Notes under the pieces: model-generated
What the model saw: the letters and a program-made list of their open reading frames with translations, nothing else
The model's database searches: none
What the model was told of the DNA's origin: nothing
Translations under genes and position numbers: made by a program
In this document: positions 27,642-34,512 of the stretch, piece after piece
Position numbering within the stretch: position 1 is the first letter of the stretch
Layout of the letters: each line of letters begins with the position of its first letter
Source of the DNA: Streptococcus sp. S1
GTDB taxonomy: Bacteria; Bacillota; Bacilli; Lactobacillales; Streptococcaceae
Assembly: GCF_034137685.1 (NCBI RefSeq)
Contig: NZ_CP139418.1
Coordinates: 1,329,001 to 1,393,000, forward strand
Direction: 5' to 3'
Length of the DNA stretch: 64,000 bases

Positions 27642-28874
27642 ATGCCAACGAATCAAAATAATGATATGATGGTTTATTGTTCATTTTGCGGAAAGAGTCA
27701 AGATGAAGTCCAAAAAATCATTGCAGGAAACAACGCGTTTATCTGTAATGAATGTGTCGAGTTAGCACAAGAAATTATCCGTGAGGAGCTAGCAGAAGAA
27801 GTTCTTGCAGACCTTAGCGAAGTTCCAAAACCAATCGAATTGCTCAATATCTTGAACCACTATGTCATCGGTCAAGATCGTGCCAAACGTGCTCTTGCTG
27901 TAGCGGTATACAACCACTACAAACGCATCAACTTCCACGATACGCGCGAAGATGAGACAGATGTTGAATTGCAAAAATCAAACATCCTCATGATTGGTCC
28001 TACTGGTTCAGGTAAGACTTTCTTGGCCCAAACCTTAGCACGTAGCTTGAATGTCCCATTTGCCATTGCAGATGCAACAGCCTTGACAGAAGCTGGTTAT
28101 GTGGGTGAAGACGTTGAAAATATTCTCTTGAAACTTCTTCAGGCAGCTGATTTCAACATCGAACGTGCTGAACGAGGCATTATTTATGTCGATGAAATTG
28201 ATAAGATTGCTAAGAAAAGTGAAAATGTCTCTATCACACGTGACGTTTCTGGTGAAGGGGTACAACAAGCCCTCTTGAAGATCATCGAAGGAACCGTCGC
28301 TAGTGTCCCACCTCAAGGGGGACGTAAACATCCTCAACAAGAAATGATCCAAGTGGATACCAAGAATATTCTCTTCATCGTAGGTGGAGCTTTTGACGGG
28401 ATCGAAGAAATTGTTAAGCAACGTCTCGGTGAAAAAGTCATCGGTTTCGGTAAGAACAATAAAGCCATTGATGAATCAAGCTCTTACATGCAAGAAATCG
28501 TGGCAGAAGATATTCAAAAATTCGGGATTATCCCAGAATTGATCGGACGTCTTCCAGTCTTTGCTGCTCTTGAGCAATTGACAGTTGACGACCTTGTCCG
28601 TATCTTGAAAGAGCCACGCAATGCCTTGGTAAAACAATACCAAACCTTGCTCTCTTATGATAATGTTGAATTGGAATTCGATGATGAAGCTCTTCAAGAG
28701 ATTGCCAATAAAGCTATCGAAAGAAAAACAGGAGCTCGTGGACTTCGCTCCATTATCGAAGAAACGATGATGGATGTCATGTTTGAAATTCCAAGTCAAG
28801 AAGATGTCAAACTTGTTCGAATTACAAAAGAAGCTGTAGATGGAACTGAAAAACCAATTCTCGAAACAGCCTAG
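27642..28874 (+). CDS. clpX: ATP-dependent Clp protease ATP-binding subunit ClpX
   Basis: 410 residues. AAA+ unfoldase that feeds substrates to ClpP. The N-terminal zinc-binding domain has Cys pairs CSFCGK and CNECVE; Walker A is [12 protein letters not shown], Walker B is [11 protein letters not shown], and the substrate-pore RKH loop is in [17 protein letters not shown] precedes the ATG. EngB follows after 11 bases, as in other streptococci. Confidence 0.98.
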   Translation: MPTNQNNDMMVYCSFCGKSQDEVQKIIAGNNAFICNECVELAQEIIREELAEEVLADLSEVPKPIELLNILNHYVIGQDRAKRALAVAVYNHYKRINFHDTREDETDVELQKSNILMIGPTGSGKTFLAQTLARSLNVPFAIADATALTEAGYVGEDVENILLKLLQAADFNIERAERGIIYVDEIDKIAKKSENVSITRDVSGEGVQQALLKIIEGTVASVPPQGGRKHPQQEMIQVDTKNILFIVGGAFDGIEEIVKQRLGEKVIGFGKNNKAIDESSSYMQEIVAEDIQKFGIIPELIGRLPVFAALEQLTVDDLVRILKEPRNALVKQYQTLLSYDNVELEFDDEALQEIANKAIERKTGARGLRSIIEETMMDVMFEIPSQEDVKLVRITKEAVDGTEKPILETA

Positions 28875-28885
28875 AAAGATAAAAT

Positions 28886-29488
28886 ATGGAAATTAACACA
28901 CATAATGCGGATATCCTCTTAAGCGCTGCAAATAAGAGTCATTATCCTCAAGATGAGATTCCAGAAGTTGCACTTGCCGGTCGATCCAATGTCGGCAAGT
29001 CTTCTTTTATTAATACTCTCTTAAATCGAAAAAACCTGGCCAGAACATCTGGCAAACCAGGAAAAACTCAATTGCTCAATTTCTTCAATATTGATGATAA
29101 ACTCCGCTTGGTAGACGTACCTGGTTATGGCTATGCACGTGTCTCTAAAAAAGAACGCGAGAAGTGGGGACGGATGATTGAAGAATACCTCACCAGCCGT
29201 GAGAACTTAAAAGCAGTCGTTAGCCTAGTCGATTTTCGTCATGAACCTTCTGCAGATGATGTCCAGATGTATGAATTCTTAAAGTACTACGAAATTCCAG
29301 TGATCTTGGTAGCAACTAAGGCAGATAAGATTCCGCGTGGAAAATGGAACAAACATGAATCGATCATCAAGAAAAAACTAGATTTTGATCCTGCTGACAC
29401 CTTTATCGTCTTTTCTTCTGTAACTAGGGAAGGATTAGAGAAGTCATGGGATGCTATTTTAGAAAATGCGTTTTACGAAATAAATTGA
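28886..29488 (+). CDS. engB: Ribosome biogenesis GTPase EngB/YsxC
   Basis: 200 residues. Small TRAFAC GTPase needed for 50S assembly. G1 is [17 protein letters not shown]3 is [10 protein letters not shown] and G4 is TKADKI; the conserved [13 protein letters not shown] switch I is present. Gene order clpX-engB is conserved in streptococci. A terminator follows immediately. Confidence 0.97.
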   Translation: MEINTHNADILLSAANKSHYPQDEIPEVALAGRSNVGKSSFINTLLNRKNLARTSGKPGKTQLLNFFNIDDKLRLVDVPGYGYARVSKKEREKWGRMIEEYLTSRENLKAVVSLVDFRHEPSADDVQMYEFLKYYEIPVILVATKADKIPRGKWNKHESIIKKKLDFDPADTFIVFSSVTREGLEKSWDAILENAFYEIN

Positions 29489-29514
29489 AATGACATGAAA
29501 ATGTCATTTTTGTT
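29488..29514 (+). terminator. Terminator after engB
   Basis: AAATGACAT-GAAA-ATGTCATTT perfect 9-bp stem with a GAAA loop, followed by TTGTTTT; it begins at the last base of engB. Confidence 0.85.
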
Positions 29515-29532
29515 TTGGATTTATCTCGCAAT

Positions 29533-29549
29533 TGTAATACAAGTGTAAT
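29533..29549 (+). promoter_or_regulatory. WalR/VicR-type binding box
   Basis: TGTAAT-ACAAG-TGTAAT exactly fits the WalR(VicR) consensus TGTWAH-N5-TGTWAH. It is centred about 50 bp upstream of the expected transcription start of the murein hydrolase gene, a place suited to activation. A third, weaker TGT half-site follows 5 bases later. Confidence 0.65.
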
Positions 29550-29578
29550 ATAAGTGTCTTTGTTTTCTTCTATTTATA

Positions 29579-29587
29579 TGGTATAAT
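29579..29587 (+). promoter_or_regulatory. Extended -10 promoter of the glucosaminidase gene
   Basis: TGGTATAAT. The -35 region is T-rich and poor, consistent with dependence on an activator bound at the upstream box. Confidence 0.7.
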
Positions 29588-29637
29588 CTCTATAAAGATA
29601 AAAGATGATAAAAAATTAATTGGAGATAAATTGTATT

Positions 29638-30342
29638 ATGAAAAAGAAAATACGGAATAAAACGAAATTATTTGGTTTGTTCGTTTCTGTATTAGCAGCG
29701 GGGACATTTGCCGCTGCTATGAGCGAGCACATCACATCAGTTGGTGCTAATGATGGAACTTACCAAGCTTATTCAGACCCTACTGAAGCTTTCATCTCAC
29801 AAATTGGTGAGTCAGCTCGTCAGCTCGGTCAAGCGAACGACCTTTATGCTTCCGTTATGATCGCACAAGCTATCCTTGAAAGTGGATCAGGTCAGTCTGG
29901 CTTGTCTTCTTATCCGCATTACAACCTTTTCGGTATTAAAGGAAGTTATGCTGGTCAATCCGCAGTGATGCAAACTTGGGAGGATGACGGTGCTGGAAAT
30001 GCCTATACGATTAATGACGCTTTTCGTTCTTACCCATCTTACTATGAATCATTGCAAGACTACGTAGCAGTATTGAAACAAGGACATTTTGCAGGTGCAT
30101 GGAAGAGCAACACCTCTAGTTACCAAGATGCAACAGCAGCTTTGACAGGTGTTTATGCGACAGACACAAGCTACTATGCAAAACTTAATAACATCATTGA
30201 AACTTATAATTTGACTCAATACGATTCACCAAATGTTCAAGGTGGTATTACAGGTTCAGTATACAATCCATATCGCCAACAGTTCACTTCACAAGAAATC
30301 TTGAATTTGGATATCGCTTGGGCGAACCGTTTAAATTATTAA
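29638..30342 (+). CDS. Secreted glucosaminidase-domain murein hydrolase
   Basis: 234 residues from ATG 29638. Signal peptide: KKKIRNKTK, then a hydrophobic core with probable cleavage near SVGAND. Residues about 50-190 form a glucosaminidase/lysozyme-like domain: [21 protein letters not shown] contains the catalytic Glu, then [14 protein letters not shown] [14 protein letters not shown] and [14 protein letters not shown]. The enzyme should cleave the peptidoglycan glycan strand outside the cell. There is no wall-binding repeat domain, only a short tail. The upstream WalR box fits control by the cell-wall two-component system. Confidence 0.85.
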   Translation: MKKKIRNKTKLFGLFVSVLAAGTFAAAMSEHITSVGANDGTYQAYSDPTEAFISQIGESARQLGQANDLYASVMIAQAILESGSGQSGLSSYPHYNLFGIKGSYAGQSAVMQTWEDDGAGNAYTINDAFRSYPSYYESLQDYVAVLKQGHFAGAWKSNTSSYQDATAALTGVYATDTSYYAKLNNIIETYNLTQYDSPNVQGGITGSVYNPYRQQFTSQEILNLDIAWANRLNY

Positions 30343-30346
30343 AACT

Positions 30347-30372
30347 AAAGCAGGCAGATGCCTGTTTTTTTG
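30347..30372 (+). terminator. Terminator after the glucosaminidase gene
   Basis: CAGGC-AGAT-GCCTG stem with flanking A-T pairs followed by a run of seven T. Confidence 0.88.
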
Positions 30373-30436
30373 TTGTTTTTTAGCAAATTATGATATTCGA
30401 TATAAAACGTATATGCTGAAAATTTAAGAATTTTTC

Positions 30437-30452
30437 CTGAAAACCTTTTCAA
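30437..30452 (+). promoter_or_regulatory. CRE-like site before the formate/nitrite transporter gene
   Basis: CTGAAAACCTTTTCAA contains the perfect inverted repeat TGAAAA/TTTTCA and matches the CRE pattern except at two positions. It overlaps the -35 region of the promoter, a position expected for repression. Confidence 0.4.
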
Positions 30453-30465
30453 ACTTTTCTCTCTA

Positions 30466-30474
30466 TGATATAAT
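30466..30474 (+). promoter_or_regulatory. Extended -10 promoter of the FNT transporter gene
   Basis: TGATATAAT, 36 bases before the ATG, which has AAGGAG in front. Confidence 0.65.
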
Positions 30475-30509
30475 GATTTTATTCACAAACATTATATAAG
30501 GAGAATAGT

Positions 30510-31307
30510 ATGTCTGAATCTAATTTTATTCAAAAAGTTGGAGCGGCGTGTAATAAGAAGGAAGATCTCTATCAGAAATCTAAAACTCGCTATGCTGTAC
30601 GTTCTATTTTTGCTGGAGGATTTCTTACTTTAAGTACGGCGGTCGGAGCAGTTGCCGCAGACTTATTAAATACCTTTGTACCTGGATCTGGTCGTTTTCT
30701 ATTTCCATTCATCTTTGCCTGGGGCTTGGTTTACCTCTTATTCTTAAATGCGGAATTAACCACCTCAAATATGATGTATTTGACGGCGGGGACCTATCTA
30801 AAGAAAATTCATTGGAAGAAAGCGCTGGAAATTCTTCTTTATTGTACCTTCTTTAATTTAATTGGTGCTTTAATCGTGGCTTTTCTTTTCAATCAGACAA
30901 CAGCCTTTGCTCATGTCGATCCAAAAGGATTCCTAGCTACTGTGGCAGAAAATAAACTCCAACGCAGCAATCAAGTGGTTTTCTTTGAAGGAATTATTGC
31001 CAATATCTTCGTCAATATTGCTATTCTTTCTTATCTATATTTCAAAGATGAAACAGCCAAGGTGCTCTTAGCACTCTCTGCTATTTATATGTTTGTCTTT
31101 ATGACCAATGAACACTTGGCTGCAAACTTTGCTTCTTTCTCATTATTGAGCTTTAATTCAGTTTCTAGCCAATTGCCACATTTTGAGTTTTTAAATATTT
31201 TACGTCATTATAGCGTGACCTTCTTTGCCAACTGGGTAGGAGGAGGAGTTCTAATGGGACTAGCCTATGCTTGGTTGAATAATATCAAGAGTCTCTACAA
31301 CGATTAA
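30510..31307 (+). CDS. Formate/nitrite transporter (FNT) family channel
   Basis: 265 residues with six hydrophobic segments and a cytoplasmic N-terminus. It resembles FocA/NirC-type channels: FAGGFLTLSTAVG early, LNAELTTSNMMYLTAG in the re-entrant part, FNLIGALIVAFLF, and a late NWVGGGVLMGLAYAWL. In fermenting streptococci the likely cargo is formate from pyruvate formate-lyase, though nitrite or another small anion is possible. Monocistronic. Confidence 0.85.
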   Translation: MSESNFIQKVGAACNKKEDLYQKSKTRYAVRSIFAGGFLTLSTAVGAVAADLLNTFVPGSGRFLFPFIFAWGLVYLLFLNAELTTSNMMYLTAGTYLKKIHWKKALEILLYCTFFNLIGALIVAFLFNQTTAFAHVDPKGFLATVAENKLQRSNQVVFFEGIIANIFVNIAILSYLYFKDETAKVLLALSAIYMFVFMTNEHLAANFASFSLLSFNSVSSQLPHFEFLNILRHYSVTFFANWVGGGVLMGLAYAWLNNIKSLYND

Positions 31308-31335
31308 AAAATATAAAAAAAGTTTGCAAAAGTAC

Positions 31336-31364
31336 TTGCATTCTTTTTTTATATATGATAAACT
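31336..31364 (+). promoter_or_regulatory. Promoter of rplJ-rplL
   Basis: TTGCAT at 31336-31341, then TAAACT at 31359-31364 with an extended TG in front; spacer 17 bp. Confidence 0.7.
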
Positions 31365-31385
31365 AATCTACGGTTTGAAAAAACT

Positions 31386-31498
31386 GCCTAAGACAGTAGG
31401 GGAGCTCGACTCATAAAGATCCTACCGAGGACAAAACGTATCAATTAAAAGAAGCGTATTGTACTTTCGTGTCTAGGTTTGGGCGCGTTTTTCTTTTG
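31386..31498 (+). promoter_or_regulatory. Ribosomal protein L10 leader
   Basis: Structured 5' leader before rplJ. It contains CCTAAGACAGTAGGGGAG, a matching ATCCTACCGAGGAC segment, and a distal AAAAGAAGCG / CGCGTTTTTCTTTT hairpin that can act as an attenuating terminator. Position, length and these conserved blocks match the L10(L12)4 autoregulatory leader of Firmicutes, where the protein complex binds its own mRNA. Confidence 0.8.
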
Positions 31499-31541
31499 GA
31501 AAAATTCCCCAAGCAAAATAATTACGGAGGTGAACACACTA

Positions 31542-32042
31542 ATGAGTGAAGCAATTATTGCTAAAAAAGCGGAACTTGTTGACGTGGTAGCTGAAAAAAT
31601 GAAAGCTGCTGCATCAATCGTCGTTGTAGATTCTCGCGGTTTGACAGTTGAGCAAGATACAGTTCTCCGTCGCAACCTTCGCGGAAGCGAAGTTGAGTTT
31701 AAAGTTATCAAAAACTCAATCTTGCGTCGTGCAGCTGAAAAAGCTGGTCTTGAAGATCTTGCATCTGTATTCGTTGGACCTTCTGCAGTAGCATTTTCTA
31801 ACGAAGATGTTATCGCACCTGCGAAAATCTTGAACGATTTTGCAAAAGACGCTGAAGCACTTGAAATCAAAGGTGGTGCAATCGAAGGCGCTGTCGCATC
31901 TAAAGAAGAGATTCTTGCACTTGCAACTCTTCCAAACCGCGAAGGACTTCTTTCTATGCTCCTTTCTGTACTTCAAGCGCCAGTGCGCAACGTTGCTCTT
32001 GCAGTCAAAGCGGTTGCAGACAACAAAGAAGACGCAGCTTAA
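31542..32042 (+). CDS. rplJ: 50S ribosomal protein L10
   Basis: 166 residues from ATG 31542, preceded by GGAGGTGA; the in-frame upstream codons lie inside the leader. Typical L10: starts [20 protein letters not shown], with [11 protein letters not shown] and the C-terminal helix that binds L7/L12 dimers. It forms the ribosomal stalk base and regulates its own operon. Confidence 0.97.
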   Translation: MSEAIIAKKAELVDVVAEKMKAAASIVVVDSRGLTVEQDTVLRRNLRGSEVEFKVIKNSILRRAAEKAGLEDLASVFVGPSAVAFSNEDVIAPAKILNDFAKDAEALEIKGGAIEGAVASKEEILALATLPNREGLLSMLLSVLQAPVRNVALAVKAVADNKEDAA

Positions 32043-32047
32043 TCTTA

Positions 32048-32064
32048 AGCTACGCAGCGTAGCC
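32048..32064 (+). other. Hairpin between rplJ and rplL
   Basis: GCTACG-CAG-CGTAGC stem-loop just after the rplJ stop, overlapped by a second possible GTAGC/GCTAC pairing. No T run follows, so it is not a classical terminator; a processing or partial-attenuation site is possible. Confidence 0.4.
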
Positions 32065-32118
32065 TAGCTACAAAAAAAATAAAAACATAAAATTAAAACT
32101 TATTTGGAGGAAATAACA

Positions 32119-32487
32119 ATGGCATTGAACATTGAAAACATTATTGCTGAAATTAAAGAAGCTTCAATCCTTGAATTGAACGACCTTGTAAAAGCTATCG
32201 AAGAAGAATTTGGTGTAACTGCAGCTGCTCCTGTAGCTGTTGCTGCAGCTGGTGCTGCTGATGCAGGTGCTGCTAAAGATTCATTCGATATCGAATTGAC
32301 ATCTGCAGGCGACAAGAAAGTCGGCGTTATCAAAGTTGTACGTGAAATCACTGGTCTTGGTCTTAAAGAAGCTAAAGAACTTGTTGATGGTGCACCTGGT
32401 GTTATCAAAGAAGGTGTTGCTGCAGCTGAAGCTGAAGAAATCAAAGGTAAATTGGAAGAAACTGGAGCTTCAGTTACTCTTAAATAA
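32119..32487 (+). CDS. rplL: 50S ribosomal protein L7/L12
   Basis: 122 residues from ATG 32119 after TTGGAGGAAA. Standard L7/L12: N-terminal dimerisation helix, Ala/Gly-rich hinge ([17 protein letters not shown]) and C-terminal domain with [24 protein letters not shown] sequence. Binds translation factors at the stalk. Followed by a strong terminator. Confidence 0.98.
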   Translation: MALNIENIIAEIKEASILELNDLVKAIEEEFGVTAAAPVAVAAAGAADAGAAKDSFDIELTSAGDKKVGVIKVVREITGLGLKEAKELVDGAPGVIKEGVAAAEAEEIKGKLEETGASVTLK

Positions 32488-32507
32488 TCGAGTTTCCAAT
32501 CAAAATG

Positions 32508-32537
32508 AAAACCGAGGTTTAGGCCTCGGTTTTTTTG
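32508..32537 (+). terminator. Terminator of rplJ-rplL
   Basis: AAAACCGAGG ... CCTCGGTTTT stem with a 6-base loop and seven or more T. Confidence 0.93.
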
Positions 32538-32588
32538 TGCATTCTTTCTTTCGTGACTTTTACAAGCCCTGTATCATCAAATATTTCA

Positions 32589-32617
32589 TTGAGATACGAC
32601 AAGATTGTTGCTATAAT
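32589..32617 (+). promoter_or_regulatory. Promoter of first tandem lipoprotein gene
   Basis: TTGAGA-17 bp-TATAAT. The same TTGAGA-17-TTGCTATAAT layout is seen before the second paralog. Confidence 0.8.
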
Positions 32618-32646
32618 AGGGTTATTCGATGAAATAAGGAGAAGGT

Positions 32647-33090
32647 ATGAAAAATTTTAAACAGATTCTTTTGGCTTTAGTTGCTGTTTTTGCAGCAGTC
32701 CTTTTGGTAGCCTGTGGTCCAAAAAGTGATAATGGGACTTATGTATTCGAACCCACAACAGATGAAGCGAGGGAGAGGCTACCAAGTGAACTTGCTTATA
32801 TCATTTCAGATGATTATAAATTTAAGGTTTCGATTATCATTAAGGATAAAGAAGGCCTTATGAAGGTTCGAATAAAATCAAATATTCAAAATATCAATCA
32901 ATCCTATGATTTTAAGGTTGACCAAAAAAACAAAATATTTGTTATGAAGAATGACTACAGTGTGACAAAGATGGCGTATCAAATTTCTAATCATACCCTA
33001 ACCTTTATGGATGTAAAAGAATCAAAATCGAGTGGGTCTGATATTTTTATAAACTATATAAAAATGGCTAAGTTTAAAAAAGTTAAATAA
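32647..33090 (+). CDS. Small lipoprotein, tandem paralog 1
   Basis: 147 residues. Signal MKNFKQILLALVAVFAAVLL with lipobox LVAC (Cys23), so it should be lipid-anchored outside the membrane. The mature part opens with SDNGTYVFEPTTDEA and ends AKFKKVK, shared with the next two genes. The middle (KFKVSIIIKDKEGLMKVRIK, then FKVDQKNKIFVMK) suggests a small beta-rich domain. No known family recognised; function unknown. It is the most diverged in its central region. Confidence 0.8.
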   Translation: MKNFKQILLALVAVFAAVLLVACGPKSDNGTYVFEPTTDEARERLPSELAYIISDDYKFKVSIIIKDKEGLMKVRIKSNIQNINQSYDFKVDQKNKIFVMKNDYSVTKMAYQISNHTLTFMDVKESKSSGSDIFINYIKMAKFKKVK

Positions 33091-33182
33091 TTTAGCGAAG
33101 ATAGGTACGGATCCTGCCTTTTTAAACATACAAATATGATCCGTAAAATATATTACAATCATTTTACATTTGCAAAATATTC

Positions 33183-33211
33183 TTGAGAGTTTGTTGATTT
33201 GTTGCTATAAT
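33183..33211 (+). promoter_or_regulatory. Promoter of second tandem lipoprotein gene
   Basis: TTGAGA at 33183-33188, TATAAT at 33206-33211, 17-bp spacer, with GTTGC immediately before the -10 as at the other two copies. Confidence 0.8.
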
Positions 33212-33242
33212 GGCGGTAAATCATATCATTAAGGAGAAGATG

Positions 33243-33686
33243 ATGAAAAATTTTAAACGTATTTTGTTAGCGCTTGTAGCTGTCTTTGCAGCAGTCCTTC
33301 TTGTAGCTTGTGGTGATAAAAGCGATAATGGAACTTATGTTTTTGAGCCAAGCAAAGAAGAGGCTGTTAAAATGCTTCCAGAAGAGCTTCAGGGATTGGC
33401 TGGTGATGGTATCAATGTAAAAATTTCGATTGCTATTCAGGGGGATAAGGCTGAATACAAGAGTGAAACTGAATTTGCTGGCAATAAAAAAGAAAGTAAG
33501 TATGAGTATAAAGTCGACCAAAAGGCAAAAACTATGAAATATGAAGCACAAGGCATGAAAGTAGAGCTTTCTTATGAAATTTCTAATGATGTACTGACGA
33601 TAAAGAAAGTTAAAAACTCTGTCGTTAGCGATAATGATTTTTTCAGCAATTACTTGAAAGTTGCTAAGTTCAAAAAAGTTAAATAA
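33243..33686 (+). CDS. Small lipoprotein, tandem paralog 2
   Basis: 147 residues from the second of two adjacent ATG codons, chosen because AAGGAG lies 6 bases upstream. Lipobox LVAC at Cys23 in MKNFKRILLALVAVFAAVLLVAC-type signal. Mature protein SDNGTYVFEPSKEEAVKMLPEELQG, then KVSIAIQGDKAEYKSE, KVDQKAKTMKYE and terminal AKFKKVK. Nearly identical signal peptide to paralog 1. Lys/Glu-rich, no recognised domain. Confidence 0.82.
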   Translation: MKNFKRILLALVAVFAAVLLVACGDKSDNGTYVFEPSKEEAVKMLPEELQGLAGDGINVKISIAIQGDKAEYKSETEFAGNKKESKYEYKVDQKAKTMKYEAQGMKVELSYEISNDVLTIKKVKNSVVSDNDFFSNYLKVAKFKKVK

Positions 33687-33691
33687 TAAGT

Positions 33692-33718
33692 AAGGCAGGG
33701 TTTATATCCTGCCTTTTT
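33692..33718 (+). terminator. Terminator after lipoprotein paralog 2
   Basis: AAGGCAGG ... CCTGCCTT stem, 8-base loop, then T run. A decayed relative (GGATCCTGCCTTTTT) follows paralog 1 near 33107-33123. Confidence 0.85.
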
Positions 33719-33823
33719 ATATGTATTTATGATGATTTTATACTAGGATTCTAACTAATTTTGAATATTTTAGCAAATATCGTATAGTATGAACATAGTT
33801 AAAAGAGACACGTTAACAATTCA

Positions 33824-33853
33824 TTGCGATGCAATGGAATTGTTGCTATAATA
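33824..33853 (+). promoter_or_regulatory. Promoter of third tandem lipoprotein gene
   Basis: TTGCGA at 33824-33829 and TATAAT at 33848-33853 with an 18-bp spacer. An inverted repeat CATTGC-GAT-GCAATG at 33822-33836 covers the -35, unlike at the two sister promoters. Confidence 0.7.
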
Positions 33854-33881
33854 GGGTTATTCTATGTAATAAGGAGCACTT

Positions 33882-34334
33882 ATGAAAAACGTTAAACAGA
33901 TTATTTTGGCTTTCGTTGCAATTTTTGCAGCGATACTCCTGGTAGCCTGTGGTGCAAAAGGCGATAATGGAACTTATGTTTATAAACCGACTAAAGCAGA
34001 GATGAAAAAAATTCTCAAAGATCAAGGAGCTTCCAGTTCAGATATTGATTCTATAAACAATAAATATTCCTTGGAGTTGTCCATTGATATTAACGATTCA
34101 AAAGGATATTTAAATATTAAAACTGAAAGACCCGGTCATAAAACTGTAGATTCAACAGAAATTAAAGTTAATCAAAAGACTAAAACAATCGGTGCGTTAG
34201 AAGACAAGGGGGAGAAGGTTAGATATAAGATTAAAGGGGACACCCTGACATTGAACTTTACAAAAGATCAAGAATCGACGAATCAATTTGCGTCGTCTCT
34301 TCTTAAAAACGCTAAATTCAAACGCACGAAATAA
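33882..34334 (+). CDS. Small lipoprotein, tandem paralog 3
   Basis: 150 residues. Signal MKNVKQIILAFVAIFAAILL with lipobox LVAC (Cys23). Mature part DNGTYVYKPTKAEMKKILKDQG, LSIDINDSKGYLNIK, EIKVNQKTKTIGAL and final AKFKRTK follow the same plan as paralogs 1 and 2 but are more diverged. Own promoter and terminator. Function unknown. Confidence 0.8.
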   Translation: MKNVKQIILAFVAIFAAILLVACGAKGDNGTYVYKPTKAEMKKILKDQGASSSDIDSINNKYSLELSIDINDSKGYLNIKTERPGHKTVDSTEIKVNQKTKTIGALEDKGEKVRYKIKGDTLTLNFTKDQESTNQFASSLLKNAKFKRTK

Positions 34335-34342
34335 TGCAAGTG

Positions 34343-34372
34343 AAGAGCGGGGGAAACCTGCTCTTTTGCTTT
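34343..34372 (+). terminator. Terminator after lipoprotein paralog 3
   Basis: AAGAGCGGG / CCTGCTCTT stem with one G-U pair, followed by TTGCTTTACTTTT. Confidence 0.7.
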
Positions 34373-34388
34373 ACTTTTATGCCTAGTT

Positions 34389-34397
34389 TGGTATAAT
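34389..34397 (+). promoter_or_regulatory. Extended -10 promoter of the ABC exporter operon
   Basis: TGGTATAAT; the transcript would have an untranslated leader of about 110 bases. Confidence 0.65.
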
Positions 34398-34409
34398 GAA
34401 TGAGACTAC

Positions 34410-34475
34410 AGATGGGACTGGGGCAGGAATGATTTTCTTTGAAAATGATTTCGTCTCGCTCCCTCTTTTCTGTGT
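34410..34475 (+). promoter_or_regulatory. Hairpin-forming leader of the ABC exporter operon, possible attenuator
   Basis: ATTTTC-TTT-GAAAAT core extended by GGAAT/ATTTC around a G-G mismatch and by further G-rich/C-T-rich pairing, ending in CTCCCTCTTTTCT. Its place between promoter and start codon suggests a conditional terminator. A short frame starting at ATG 34429 runs through it into the exporter frame without a stop. Confidence 0.4.
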
Positions 34476-34512
34476 GATCAAGGTTATTATTTATGGAAAA
34501 GGAGAATCATCT

